Source of the DNA: a virus
Virus record (IMG/VR): IMGVR_UViG_3300027244_000194
Location: 62,001 to 126,000 of that record
Strand: one strand, 5' to 3'
Length of the DNA: 64,000 nt
In this document: piece after piece, positions 17,361-27,700 of the stretch
How positions within the stretch are numbered: position 1 is the first letter of the stretch
Layout of the letters: the number at the start of each line of letters is the position of its first letter
Made by a program: the position numbers and the translations under genes
The notes under the pieces: generated by a model
The model's database searches: none
What the model was told of the DNA's origin: nothing
What the model saw: only the letters and a program-made list of their open reading frames with translations

Positions 17361-17426
17361 TTGATATATAGTCTTGAAGCTGGCACAAAGTCGGCTTCAA
17401 GAACAAAAAATACGAAAACCACATAC

Positions 17427-19418
17427 ATGGCACAAATTCGTTCAAAACAAATTTCAGATTTCTTAGCACAGGTTAACTGGGCAACTGTTAAGACAACTGA
17501 AATCCCTAACGCATTCGACGTTGACGCAAGATTCGACACAGTAGAATCTGATCTAGTAGACGAAAGCGCTGCAAGAGGCGCCGCTGACTCGGCTCTATCT
17601 GCATCTGTCGATTCTCTAGAAACTGCTCTATCTGCTGAGATTGAGGCTACTAACACTGATGTTACTGAACTTTACGCAGCTCTATCTGCTGAAGCTGACA
17701 CAAGAGAAACTGAGATGAACACTCACCACGATGAGCACGTTAGTCTTATCACCGCTGAGTCTGGAAGAGCTATCGCTGCTGAAGGTTTCCTAGGCGCATC
17801 TGTTGATTCTCTAGAAGTTGCTGTTTCTATCGAATCTGAAAGAATCAATGCGATTCTTGACGGTTCTACAGTTGATCTAGACCAATTTGCAGAAGTTGTT
17901 TCTTACGTAAACGGTCTTGACCTTGTGAATGATAACTCATTCATCTCAAGAGAGACTTTCGTTGATGGTAGACTAAACAGACTAGACTCTTCAGTTGATT
18001 CTCTAGAATCTGCTCTAGCTGGCGAAATCGAAGCTACTAACGGCGACGTTACTGCAATCAATGCTTCTATCGACTCTCTAGAAAACAAGGCTGGTACTGA
18101 CGTTTCAGCTCTTATCGCTTCTGTTGATTCTCTAGAAGGTGTTGACGCAGACCTACAACAGGCTATCAATTCTCTTGAAGAGAAGCACAATGATGAGATG
18201 AACACTCACCACCTTGAGCACGTATCTCTAATTACAGCTGAAGAAGAAAGAGCTATCGCTGCTGAAGGTTTCCTAGGCGCATCTGTTGATTCTCTAGAGC
18301 TTGCTCTAGCGAACGAAATCGAAGCTACTAACACTGATGTTACTGCACTTTACGCAGCTATCGATGCTGAAGAAGGAAGAGCTGGCGCTGCTGAAGGTTT
18401 CCTAGGTGCTTCTGTTGACTCTCTAGAGCTTGCTCTAGCGAACGAAATCGAAGCTACTAACACTGATGTTACTGCACTTTACGCAGCTATCGATGCTGAA
18501 GAAGGAAGAGCTGGCGCTGCTGAAGGTTTCCTAGGTGCTTCTGTTGACTCTCTAGAGCTTGCTCTAGCGAACGAAATCGAAGCTACTAACACTGATGTTA
18601 CTGCACTTTACGCAGCTATCAACACTGAGTCTGGAAGAGCAGGCGCTGCTGAAGGTTTCCTAGGCGCATCTGTTGATTCTCTAGAAGTTGCTGTTTCTAT
18701 CGAATCTGAAAGAATTAACGCAATTCTTGACGGTTCTACAGTTGATCTAGACCAATTCGCAGAGGTTGTTTCTTACGTACAGGGTCTTGACCTTGTGAAT
18801 GATAACTCATTCATCTCAAGAGAGCTTTACGTTAACAACTACCTAACATCTCTAGACGCTTCAGTTGATTCTCTAGAATCTGCTCTAACTGGCGAAATCG
18901 AAGCTACTAACGACGACGTTACTGCAATCGGCGCTTCTATCGACTCTCTAGAACTTGCATTGAACAACGGTTCAGGCGCTCTAGTTGATTCAGTTGACTC
19001 TCTAGAGCTTGCTCTAGCAGCTGAAATCTCAACTACTAACGCTGAAGTTGCAGGTATTAACTTGTCAATTGACTCTCTAGAGCTTGCTCTAGCGAACGAA
19101 ATCGAAGCTACTAACGGCGACGTTCTAGCTATCATCGATTCAGTTGATTCTCTAGAGCTTGCTCTAACAGCTGAGACTAATTTAAGAATTTTCGGTGATA
19201 CATACGCTGAAGTTGAAGTTACTGGTATTACAGCTGCTGCTGGTCCAGTTGTTATTTCATCTCCAGTTCTATTCGCAGAAGGTTCTTTCGATACAGAAGT
19301 TTACGTTAACGGTCTAAGAGTAGCATTTACTCAAATGAATCCTAATGATTTCGATCTAAACCTAGTTTATGCTATCGAAGCTTCTGACATCATCAGAATC
19401 GTTGGTGTTCAAGCTTAA
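17427..19418 (+). CDS. Coiled-coil repeat virion protein, 663 aa
   Basis: The start MAQIRSKQISDFLAQ at 17427 is chosen over an in-frame TTG at 17361. The protein is a chain of helical repeats with the recurring phrase SVDSLE (more than fifteen times); one 43-residue unit is repeated almost exactly three times (18264-18650). Heptad-like hydrophobic spacing suggests a long trimeric coiled coil. The C-terminal 75 residues form a separate beta domain (VEVTGITAAAGPVVISS). The N-terminal MAQIRSKQI resembles the start of the 23932 protein (MSQIKIKQI), a likely shared attachment site. Probably a fibre shaft. Confidence 0.7.
   Translation: MAQIRSKQISDFLAQVNWATVKTTEIPNAFDVDARFDTVESDLVDESAARGAADSALSASVDSLETALSAEIEATNTDVTELYAALSAEADTRETEMNTHHDEHVSLITAESGRAIAAEGFLGASVDSLEVAVSIESERINAILDGSTVDLDQFAEVVSYVNGLDLVNDNSFISRETFVDGRLNRLDSSVDSLESALAGEIEATNGDVTAINASIDSLENKAGTDVSALIASVDSLEGVDADLQQAINSLEEKHNDEMNTHHLEHVSLITAEEERAIAAEGFLGASVDSLELALANEIEATNTDVTALYAAIDAEEGRAGAAEGFLGASVDSLELALANEIEATNTDVTALYAAIDAEEGRAGAAEGFLGASVDSLELALANEIEATNTDVTALYAAINTESGRAGAAEGFLGASVDSLEVAVSIESERINAILDGSTVDLDQFAEVVSYVQGLDLVNDNSFISRELYVNNYLTSLDASVDSLESALTGEIEATNDDVTAIGASIDSLELALNNGSGALVDSVDSLELALAAEISTTNAEVAGINLSIDSLELALANEIEATNGDVLAIIDSVDSLELALTAETNLRIFGDTYAEVEVTGITAAAGPVVISSPVLFAEGSFDTEVYVNGLRVAFTQMNPNDFDLNLVYAIEASDIIRIVGVQA
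18264..18650 (+). repeat. Three 129-bp tandem repeats
   Basis: GAAGGTTTCCTAGG recurs at 18264, 18393, 18522 and 18651, exactly 129 bases apart, with nearly identical sequence between. Confidence 0.9.
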
Positions 19419-19452
19419 TTGAATAACAACCTTTAAGTGATTTAATTCACAG

Positions 19453-19481
19453 AGGGCTTCCCGCAAGGGAAGCCCTTTTTT
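19453..19481 (+). terminator. GCAA-loop terminator
   Basis: AGGGCTTCCC, GCAA, GGGAAGCCCT, then T-run. Confidence 0.9.
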
Positions 19482-19528
19482 ATTGACGAATAAATAAAAC
19501 AAAGCCAGTAAAAACACTTACAATATAG

Positions 19529-20719
19529 ATGAAGATAGGAATCACAATCGGTCTACAATCCGATTACGAAAGTATATGGATCAACGGTATTAAATTGAAT
19601 GCCCTGCTCTTAGCAAATGCTCTAATGAAAATAGGCAAATATGAAGTTGTAATTCTCGATACTAGCCGAAAGGTAACAGATCTATCAAAGGTTTCATGGG
19701 ACGTTAATAAATTTCCAATCGAAGATTATTGGAAAGTATATCCAACCGTGGATATTTTAATAACACTTGGAACTTCTTTTCCAACTGAGATTTTAGATCA
19801 ATTCAGAAAATCAGGACCAAATAAGAAGGTTGTCAAATACATGTGCGGTAATTCTTATGTAATTGATATGGAGCGTTCTATTTTTAAAGAAGGTAATGAT
19901 CTGGGTAAAGCACCATGGGATCCAGGAGCCGATCAATTATGGTACGTACCCCAACAGGGCTATCAAAATCATGAATACTATAAGGTTGCATTTAGAAATG
20001 AAAACGTTTTCCCAGTTCCTTTTGTATGGGATCCTATGTTTTTAGATATTGAGGTGCTTAGGGCAAGAATTAAAAAGACAAAAACGCCATACTACATTCC
20101 AGGTAAAGAAAACTCTGAAAAGCTTCTATCAGTATTTGAACCTAACTTAAACGTAGTCAAATATGCAATGATACCTATTATGATTGCAGAGAAAGCACTT
20201 AGAGAAGGTGTAGAATTTAAGAAAATGAATGTGGCGAGTGGACAAAGACTTCTTAAGAATGGATACTTTAAGTCAATGATTGCGACTATGGATATTGTCA
20301 ATGGCTCACAAGGTCCAAAGATTAGTTTCACATCACGATACCCCGTTACTCACTACTTAGCTAATGGAGCTGACGTTATAGTTTCACATCAGTGGGAAAA
20401 CCCACTAAATTATTCTTATCTAGACGTGATGTACTTTGGATTTCCACTAGTTCACAATGCTGATATGATCAAGGATGCAGGGTACTACTATTCAGATTTC
20501 AATGTCAATGAGGGATACAATCAATTAAAATATGCAATTGAAGAACACGATAATAATCTAGAAGAGTATAAGCTAAGAAATCAAAAGGTACTAGACAGAT
20601 ACACTGTCAAAAACCAAGATCTATTAGATACTTACGAGAAGTTAATCGAAAATCTCTTTGAAAAGGATAAACATCAATTAAGTTACAATTACAATTGGCA
20701 AACTAATACATATTTCTAA
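19529..20719 (+). CDS. DUF2827-like glycosyltransferase
   Basis: 396 residues. Features fit the DUF2827 family, which has a GT-B-like fold: KIGITIG at the start, ESIWINGIKLNALLLANAL, and near the C-terminus FPLVHNADMIKDAGYYYSDF followed by an EEHD motif. These enzymes are usually found among glycan genes. The stop abuts the next start, so it is translated with the two GT2 genes that follow. The donor and acceptor are unknown; decoration of the neighbouring fibre proteins is a fair guess. Confidence 0.75.
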   Translation: MKIGITIGLQSDYESIWINGIKLNALLLANALMKIGKYEVVILDTSRKVTDLSKVSWDVNKFPIEDYWKVYPTVDILITLGTSFPTEILDQFRKSGPNKKVVKYMCGNSYVIDMERSIFKEGNDLGKAPWDPGADQLWYVPQQGYQNHEYYKVAFRNENVFPVPFVWDPMFLDIEVLRARIKKTKTPYYIPGKENSEKLLSVFEPNLNVVKYAMIPIMIAEKALREGVEFKKMNVASGQRLLKNGYFKSMIATMDIVNGSQGPKISFTSRYPVTHYLANGADVIVSHQWENPLNYSYLDVMYFGFPLVHNADMIKDAGYYYSDFNVNEGYNQLKYAIEEHDNNLEEYKLRNQKVLDRYTVKNQDLLDTYEKLIENLFEKDKHQLSYNYNWQTNTYF

Positions 20720-21475
20720 ATGAAAATCAGCGTTATCATGATGAGCTACTTGGATGAATATCCAAATGCTAGAACCAATTCTATTCCAAAATTCAAAAGA
20801 GCTGTAAATTCTTTTTTAGAACAAGATTATGAAAATAAAGAATTGGTAATAGTAGCAGATGGATGTGACATAACTAAGAGCCTATATGAAAAGCATTTTT
20901 CAAAATACGATAATGTTAATTTAATTTGGGTTGAGAAATCAAAATCTAGATGGCCTGGAAAGATTAGACAATTAGGCATTTATTATTCAACAGGTGATTA
21001 TATTGCATATTTAGATGCAGACGATGTTATTATGCCTACTCATTTAAGCTCAATTTCAAAAGCAATTACTGAATCTAATGGTGCAAAGTTCTTGCTTAAT
21101 ACCGGCGGATCTGTACCCATCATCATTGATGAACCCTATAAGTTTGAAAAAACTGGAATAATTGAAATAACTTCAAGCTTTAAGTTGGATATGCAAACTA
21201 TTGAGAACAATGCTAAGGCCGGCAAAATTTACATTGTAGACCTGCCATTGTATGGCAAGTTAATGTTATACAAGTTAACATTTGAAGATCCTTCAGGCAC
21301 ACATCTTGTCGTCCATTCCAGAAATGTAAATTCAAAATGGAGCAGTATCGATGATCCAATGGGCGGTGAAGACAAAGTATTTATTGAGGAATTGAAAAAA
21401 GAATACAAACCTTATATGTTCAAAGAGTATACATATATAGTCTGCCACTCTAAAATGAAAAATCATGACGTATAA
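20720..21475 (+). CDS. GT2-family glycosyltransferase, 251 aa
   Basis: A single GT-A domain: KISVIMMSYLDEYPNARTNS, LVIVADGCD, SRWPGKIRQLG, and the metal-binding triad in AYLDADDV. It abuts the upstream glycosyltransferase with no gap. It is paralogous to the C-terminal half of the 5779 product and to the 21478 product, all sharing a Tyr-Pro/Ala-x-x-R signature after the first strand. Confidence 0.85.
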   Translation: MKISVIMMSYLDEYPNARTNSIPKFKRAVNSFLEQDYENKELVIVADGCDITKSLYEKHFSKYDNVNLIWVEKSKSRWPGKIRQLGIYYSTGDYIAYLDADDVIMPTHLSSISKAITESNGAKFLLNTGGSVPIIIDEPYKFEKTGIIEITSSFKLDMQTIENNAKAGKIYIVDLPLYGKLMLYKLTFEDPSGTHLVVHSRNVNSKWSSIDDPMGGEDKVFIEELKKEYKPYMFKEYTYIVCHSKMKNHDV

Positions 21476-21477
21476 CC

Positions 21478-22608
21478 GTGAAAAACTATTTAGATCTATT
21501 AAACGAGTTTAATAACACTCCAAAACCGGTTGAATCTGAAAAAACTCAGGAGATTCAAAAGCCTATTCCTCCTTCTCCAGTTCTAAGACCTAGACCCGAA
21601 ATTAAAAAGGTTGAATCCAAGCCAAAGATCGAAGATAAGAAAGTGGAACCTGCGCCTCCAAAGAAAAGTAGATTTGAACAAGCAAAGGAACAAATAGAAA
21701 AAGAAAAAACACTTCCAAGGCAAGAACCAACTCAAACTAAAATAGAGCCAACATCGCAGCCAACGATAAATGTTAAAACTTTTACAAGACCTATCATGAA
21801 AAAACCCGATCCAGCTCTAACACCCGCTCCAAAGGTTGAATCAAGAAAAGCTATTGATTATCCTAAAATCTCAATTATAATGCAGACTTATCTTGGAGAT
21901 TATCCAGGTTCTCGTATAAATTCTGAGCTTAAGTTTAAAAGAGCAATTGCAAGTTTCATTAAACAGACTTATGAAAATTGTGAGTTGATTATCGTTTCTG
22001 ATGGATGTAGTGTAACTCATAATTTATGGATCAATGAAATTCAAGGAATTAATCGCATCAAATATGCCTATGTAGATAAATCTGGATATGGCAATATGTA
22101 TGAAAAAGATCAAACTGGAGAAAAGATCTATAGAGGAATTCCAAGAGCAGTGGGCGTAACTATCGCAACCGGTGATATTATTACATATTGTGACTCAGAT
22201 GATTTTATGCTTCCGTATTTTTGTGAAATGCTAGTTCTTCAACATCGTGCAAATCCAAATTCAGATTGGATGGTAAATTCAGCATGGTTTGATCATGAAG
22301 CAATGATAACTTCATCCGCTGCTGCCGGAGAAGTCTTAAAATCTTATGAAAATGCTAGAGTCTTAAACTCTCCTTTTTCTAAAGATTATAAATTTGTTGA
22401 ATCAAGGGTTAAGGAAGGTTTTGTAGTTAATACACCTTGGTTGCTAGCTCACATGTCAAGTTGTGAAGTTAAATGGGAAGATTCTAAAGGAGGTGTTAGT
22501 GAAGATACGCTATTCGGTAGAAAGCTAAGATCTAAATATCCAACTGGCCACGTCTACTCAAGCCCAACGTATTTGAGATGTCACTATTCAGGCCTCTGGG
22601 ACGTTTAA
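21478..22608 (+). CDS. GT2-family glycosyltransferase with Pro/Lys-rich N-terminal arm
   Basis: 376 residues from a GTG start two bases after the previous stop. Residues 1-115 are a disordered-looking Pro/Lys/Glu arm (KPIPPSPVLRPRPEIKK). The GT-A domain follows: ISIIMQTYLGDYPGSRINS, LIIVSDGCS, and YCDSDDFM as metal site. The arm may tether the enzyme to a partner. Its 3' end overlaps the convergent minus-strand gene by 21 bases. Confidence 0.8.
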   Translation: MKNYLDLLNEFNNTPKPVESEKTQEIQKPIPPSPVLRPRPEIKKVESKPKIEDKKVEPAPPKKSRFEQAKEQIEKEKTLPRQEPTQTKIEPTSQPTINVKTFTRPIMKKPDPALTPAPKVESRKAIDYPKISIIMQTYLGDYPGSRINSELKFKRAIASFIKQTYENCELIIVSDGCSVTHNLWINEIQGINRIKYAYVDKSGYGNMYEKDQTGEKIYRGIPRAVGVTIATGDIITYCDSDDFMLPYFCEMLVLQHRANPNSDWMVNSAWFDHEAMITSSAAAGEVLKSYENARVLNSPFSKDYKFVESRVKEGFVVNTPWLLAHMSSCEVKWEDSKGGVSEDTLFGRKLRSKYPTGHVYSSPTYLRCHYSGLWDV

Positions 22609-23793
22609 AAATACGGGATCATATCCATATTTTTGACAATAGGCGTTCATTTTCTTTTGTAGCTCTGACGAAACTGATTGAAGTTCATTCTTTAAACTTT
22701 CAAATCCTTGATGTTTTCGATCATTAACCACGCTCTGTGGAGAAACCCATTTTACGTTTAGATTCTTATCTTTTAAGAAATTGAACAAATCTATGGCTTG
22801 ATCTTCAACCCGATATGTAAACTTGGGTCCCATTTTAATTATTAATTCGTCCCATCTTAAGATAGAATGAATAGCCTGTTCAACGGGATTCGATGATCTA
22901 GATACCCTGCCTCTTCTAATTCTAAATTTAAGAGATTCGGGCCTAACGTCTTCAGTGAAAACAATTGATGGAATAGAATCCTTAGGGTTTCTGACGTTAT
23001 AAATTAAGATTTCAGGTTTTAACTTATCAGTGTGCTTAATCCACGGCCATGGCCCATTTTCAATTACATGTTGCCACGCTACAATTCCATCCTCCATAAG
23101 TTTTTCGTGACCTATTCTTAAACCCCAGCTACTTAATATAGAAGCTGTAAAACCTGTCCCAGTTCTAGGATGTCCTACGCCTAAGATTAAAACCTTTTTA
23201 CGATCTAATCCTAGCGATTTTTCCATGTGCTTAACATACTGTTGCATTATTTTGGGCTTTTCTTCTTCACTAGCGTGATACCAAGTCCATGCAACTGAAC
23301 CCTGAATACCTTCAATTTCTTTTTGGACTTTATCACTTTCATGTTTTAATTCATTAACATGATCATAATACTCTTCACCGAGTTCAATCTCCAACTTAAT
23401 TGCAGTAGTAATTAAAAGAGCCCAGTTATAATCATCATTAGCTTTAATACTGCTCTCATATAACTGCTTAAGTCTTAATCTTTCGCTATCAGAAGTATCA
23501 GGTGATAGTCTGTCAGGGTGACACTTAACCACCATTTTTCTAAAAAGTTTCTTAAATGAAGGATCTCTTTCAGGCTCTTCTTCTGAATCTTTCGCTTGAT
23601 TGGCCTGTTCAGCTGCATCTGAAGTTACCTTACTATCAAATAAATCTGGCCTTTTTAATCCTGCAATCGCGGAGCTAAAATCAGAATTAATATTAGATTG
23701 TATTTCCTTTAGATCATTCAAGTCCTCAATGAAGAACTCATATTGTCTAATCATTCGTTTGAAATCTATTATCTGAGAGCCTAGCTTTTTCAT
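22588..23793 (-). CDS. J-domain/sulfotransferase fusion protein
   Basis: The only recognised minus-strand gene. 401 residues: a helical N-terminus, then a J-domain-like segment with KKLFRKMVVKCHPDRL (His-Pro-Asp at 92-94). From about 200 there is a sulfotransferase-like domain with a PAPS 5'-phosphosulfate loop (VLILGVGHPRTGTGF, 201-215) and a 3'-phosphate motif (VRNPKDSIPS, 267-276). A J-domain recruits DnaK; a sulfotransferase moves sulfate from PAPS to sugars or Tyr. The pairing is unusual. Its 3' end meets the plus-strand glycosyltransferase head-on, which suggests separate acquisition. Confidence 0.75.
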   Translation of the reverse strand: MKKLGSQIIDFKRMIRQYEFFIEDLNDLKEIQSNINSDFSSAIAGLKRPDLFDSKVTSDAAEQANQAKDSEEEPERDPSFKKLFRKMVVKCHPDRLSPDTSDSERLRLKQLYESSIKANDDYNWALLITTAIKLEIELGEEYYDHVNELKHESDKVQKEIEGIQGSVAWTWYHASEEEKPKIMQQYVKHMEKSLGLDRKKVLILGVGHPRTGTGFTASILSSWGLRIGHEKLMEDGIVAWQHVIENGPWPWIKHTDKLKPEILIYNVRNPKDSIPSIVFTEDVRPESLKFRIRRGRVSRSSNPVEQAIHSILRWDELIIKMGPKFTYRVEDQAIDLFNFLKDKNLNVKWVSPQSVVNDRKHQGFESLKNELQSVSSELQKKMNAYCQKYGYDPVFLNVPEA

Positions 23794-23931
23794 GCAATTT
23801 ACGTAGATTAAGTCTTTGATTAAAATGATTAAAAATCAGCCAGTATGTAAACTTTAACCCAATCTTTGTGTATATATACCATAGTGAGAAAACCCTCAAA
23901 CATAAACCTCAAATAAACAATCTAGTAAGAC

Positions 23932-24690
23932 ATGTCTCAAATCAAAATCAAACAGATTGATGGCTTGCAAGAGATTCTTGACGCTATCATTCTTTCGATC
24001 ACGTCTGGATCGCTAAAGTCAACCTTTACACAGGTTGGCCATGGCTTCTCAGCAGGTCAGGTTGTTGCCTTCGACGGTGGTACATGGGTCCTTGCTGATG
24101 CATCTATTGAGGACAAACTAGGTAGAATTGTTATTGAATCAACTCCATCCGCCGACACTTTTGTCGGTGTTCAGGTTGGTAAGGTAACAGTTGCTACTTG
24201 GAATCTTGTCCCAGGTGCGTTTTATGTTGTTGACGATTCAGGAACGGGTAATCCTGTATTGTTCACAACAAACGACGCGTATGCATACAGTAACCCAATC
24301 ATGCAGGCAATTACCGAAACGACAGCACATGTCCTTCCTTGGAGACCATCAGTTGGTGGCGCACCAGTCGACACAGGAGTCGAAGTGTACCAAAGAGATC
24401 AAAACCCTCTACCAACCAACGGTGATTATTCAGCGACGGGCATTACAATTAATTACACTCCTTTCTTGGATTCAGCGGTTGACATTCTAGTCAACGGTGT
24501 TGGTGTTCAAGAAGGAAACGGTGTTAGAACATCAGACTGTTACTTCTCCAATGACGGAGGTCTAACAGCTAAGCTGATTGCTGACATCGAAGCCGGCGAC
24601 GAATTATACTGGAACGGCGAACTTTCAGGATTTGATTTGACTGCAGATGACATTATTGACATCATCTACAACAAATCAGCTCTAGATTAA
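23932..24690 (+). CDS. Putative virion protein with shared C-terminal domain, 252 aa
   Basis: Starts MSQIKIKQIDGLQ, like the start of the 17427 protein. The middle is beta-rich (QVVAFDGGTWVLAD). Residues about 165-252 (ATGITINYTPFLDSAVDILV, SDCYFSNDG, IADIEAGDELYWN) match the C-terminus of the 15345 protein. It lies immediately before the largest fibre gene and may be its adaptor. Confidence 0.7.
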   Translation: MSQIKIKQIDGLQEILDAIILSITSGSLKSTFTQVGHGFSAGQVVAFDGGTWVLADASIEDKLGRIVIESTPSADTFVGVQVGKVTVATWNLVPGAFYVVDDSGTGNPVLFTTNDAYAYSNPIMQAITETTAHVLPWRPSVGGAPVDTGVEVYQRDQNPLPTNGDYSATGITINYTPFLDSAVDILVNGVGVQEGNGVRTSDCYFSNDGGLTAKLIADIEAGDELYWNGELSGFDLTADDIIDIIYNKSALD

Positions 24691-24720
24691 ACCTAAACCA
24701 AAACAGACATTTATTATAAA

Positions 24721-27700
24721 ATGGCAATTCCTTTAATTAAAACGACAGGTACCTCAGGTTCTTCTGGTTCTTCAGGTACTAACGGTACTTCAGGTACTTC
24801 CGGCACAGCCGGAACTTCGGGTACCTCGGGTTCATCAGGTACGTCTGGCTCGTCTGGTACTTCTGGTTCTTCAGGTACGTCTGGTTCGTCTGGTACTTCT
24901 GGTACTTCTGGTACCGCTGGTACTTCAGGAACTTCAGGTACATCTGGATCTTCAGGTACATCTGGTTCTTCAGGTACTTCGGGTACTTCAGGTTCTTCAG
25001 GCTCATCTGGTTCATCAGGTACAGACGGTACCGATGGTACGGACGGTAGTTCCGGTTCATCAGGTACTTCGGGTACTTCAGGCACTTCAGGTTCTTCAGG
25101 TTCATCTGGTACTTCAGGTCTATCTGGAACTTCGGGTCTAGATGGTACGGACGGTAGTTCCGGTTCATCTGGTACTTCAGGTTCATCAGGTACAGATGGT
25201 ACATCAGGTACTTCAGGTACTTCAGGTACTTCAGGTACTTCGGGTTCATCTGGTACAGACGGAACTTCAGGTTCATCTGGTACAGACGGAACTTCAGGCT
25301 CATCTGGTACAGACGGAACTTCAGGCTCATCTGGTACAGACGGAACTTCAGGCTCATCTGGTACTTCAGGTACTTCAGGTACTTCGGGTACTTCAGGTAC
25401 TTCAGGTTCATCTGGTACTTCAGGTTCATCTGGTACTTCAGGCACTTCAGGTACTTCAGGCTCATCTGGTACTTCAGGTACTTCGGGTACTTCGGGTACT
25501 TCAGGTACTTCAGGTTCATCTGGTACTTCAGGTTCATCTGGTACTTCAGGCACTTCAGGTACTTCAGGTTCATCTGGTACAAATGGTACTGGCGGTTCTT
25601 CAGGTTCATCTGGTACTTCTGGTACTTCTGGTACTTCTGGTACTTCTGGTACTTCTGGTACCTCTGGTTCATCAGGTACAGATGGTACATCAGGTACATC
25701 AGGTACTTCAGGTACTTCGGGTACTTCAGGTACTTCAGGTTCATCAGGTACAGATGGTACATCAGGTACATCAGGTACATCTGGTACTTCAGGTTCATCA
25801 GGTTATGATGGCGCTAAATCAGGATGTTACGGCGATCCAAATGGTGACGTAACAGGTTCATTCGTTGGTCAACTTTATTTTGACTGTGACGGTGGTATTT
25901 GGGAATGGTCAGGCTATGGTCCTGGTAACCCTGCACCATGTGATCAAGGTATGGACGTTGTGTTCTTGGTTGACTACACCGGTTCAATGGGTGGAGCAAT
26001 CAACAACGTTAAGTCTTCAATTGCAGCTATCGCTTCAACGATCGAGACAGAATCTAATAACAACTACAGACTATCTCTTGTAACATTTGACGAGTACGGA
26101 GTTGACGGTACACCAACTTACGGTGCAACTGCAACTTACAACGCTCTTCCATCTACACAGAGATACATTCTAAACAATTACACAGCTAGCAGATCTTCAC
26201 ACATCACTGCTCTAGAGACATTCTCGTCAAACAACATCTCTTCGTTCACTTCACAGTTGAACAAGATGAATACAGTTGACTTCCCTCTAGGTAATGGTCA
26301 AGGTACTCCAGAACCAGCAGGTATTGCTCTTGATAGAGTAATCAACTCTGGTATGGTAGGTGGCTTTAGAGAAGGTGTTGCTAAGTACATTGTTCTTATT
26401 ACAGACGCACCTGACGGTGGTAGCGACGACGCATACACTCAAGCAGATATTGATTACGCTGATGTATTGAAAGTTGACGCTTACAACGCTAACGCACAGG
26501 TGCTGTTGATGACTACTTATTCAACTTCATCACTTAACACAATCGCAACCTATTCTGGTGGTATTGTTACTAACAGCCACGCCCCTGGTGCGGTACAAAC
26601 AGTGATCGAAGAGACATGTACGGCTAACGAAGGATCTACTCCAGGTGGCGGCGCATGGACATTTAAAGGTTACATTTCAGGTGAAGCTGGTCTTCCAGGT
26701 TCTTCTGGTACTTCTGGAACTTCTGGCACAGACGGTACATCTGGAACATCTGGTACTTCTGGTACTTCAGGTTCATCTGGTACTTCTGGTACTTCTGGTA
26801 CTTCAGGTTCATCAGGTACAAACGGTACTTCAGGAACATCTGGTACTTCTGGTACTTCTGGTACTTCTGGTTCATCAGGTATAACTGGTGAAGGAGGTTC
26901 TTCTGGTTCATCAGGTACAGATGGTACTTCTGGTTCATCGGGTCTATCTGGTACTTCAGGCTTAGACGGCACTGATGGTACATCAGGTACTTCAGGTACT
27001 TCAGGTACTTCAGGTACTTCAGGTTCATCTGGTACAGACGGAACTTCAGGTTCATCTGGTACAGACGGAACTTCAGGCTCATCTGGTACAGACGGAACTT
27101 CAGGCTCATCTGGTACAGACGGAACTTCAGGCTCATCTGGTACTTCAGGTACTTCAGGTACTTCGGGTACTTCAGGTACTTCAGGTTCATCTGGTACTTC
27201 AGGTTCATCTGGTACTTCAGGCACTTCAGGTACTTCAGGTTCATCTGGTACAAATGGTACTGGCGGTTCTTCAGGTTCATCTGGTACTTCTGGTACTTCT
27301 GGTTCATCTGGTACTTCTGGTACTTCTGGTACTTCTGGTACTTCGGGTTCTTCAGGTACAAACGGTACAAACGGTACTTCGGGTTCTTCAGGTACAAATG
27401 GTACAAACGGTACTTCGGGTTCTTCAGGTACAAACGGTACTTCGGGTTCTTCAGGTACAAACGGTACTTCAGGTTCTTCAGGTTCTTCGGGTTCATCTGG
27501 TTCTTCAGGTACAAACGGTACTTCAGGTTCTTCAGGTTCTTCGGGTTCATCTGGTTCTTCAGGTACAAACGGTACTTCAGGTTCTTCGGGTTCTTCGGGT
27601 TCTTCGGGTTCATCTGGTTCTTCAGGTACAAACGGTACTTCAGGTTCTTCAGGTACAAATGGTACAAACGGTACTTCAGGTTCTTCAGGTACAAATGGTA

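Noticed and set aside
24714-25553. Long minus-strand ORF of Pro-Glu-Val repeats opposite the giant fibre
   Set aside because: It mirrors the Gly-Thr-Ser repeat DNA read backwards; open frames are expected in low-complexity repeats. The same applies to 13504-13965, 13999-14700 and 26670-28016.
25142-25852. Plus-strand ORFs of Leu-Val-Gln repeats inside collagen genes
   Set aside because: Frame-shifted shadows of the collagen repeats with no independent start context.
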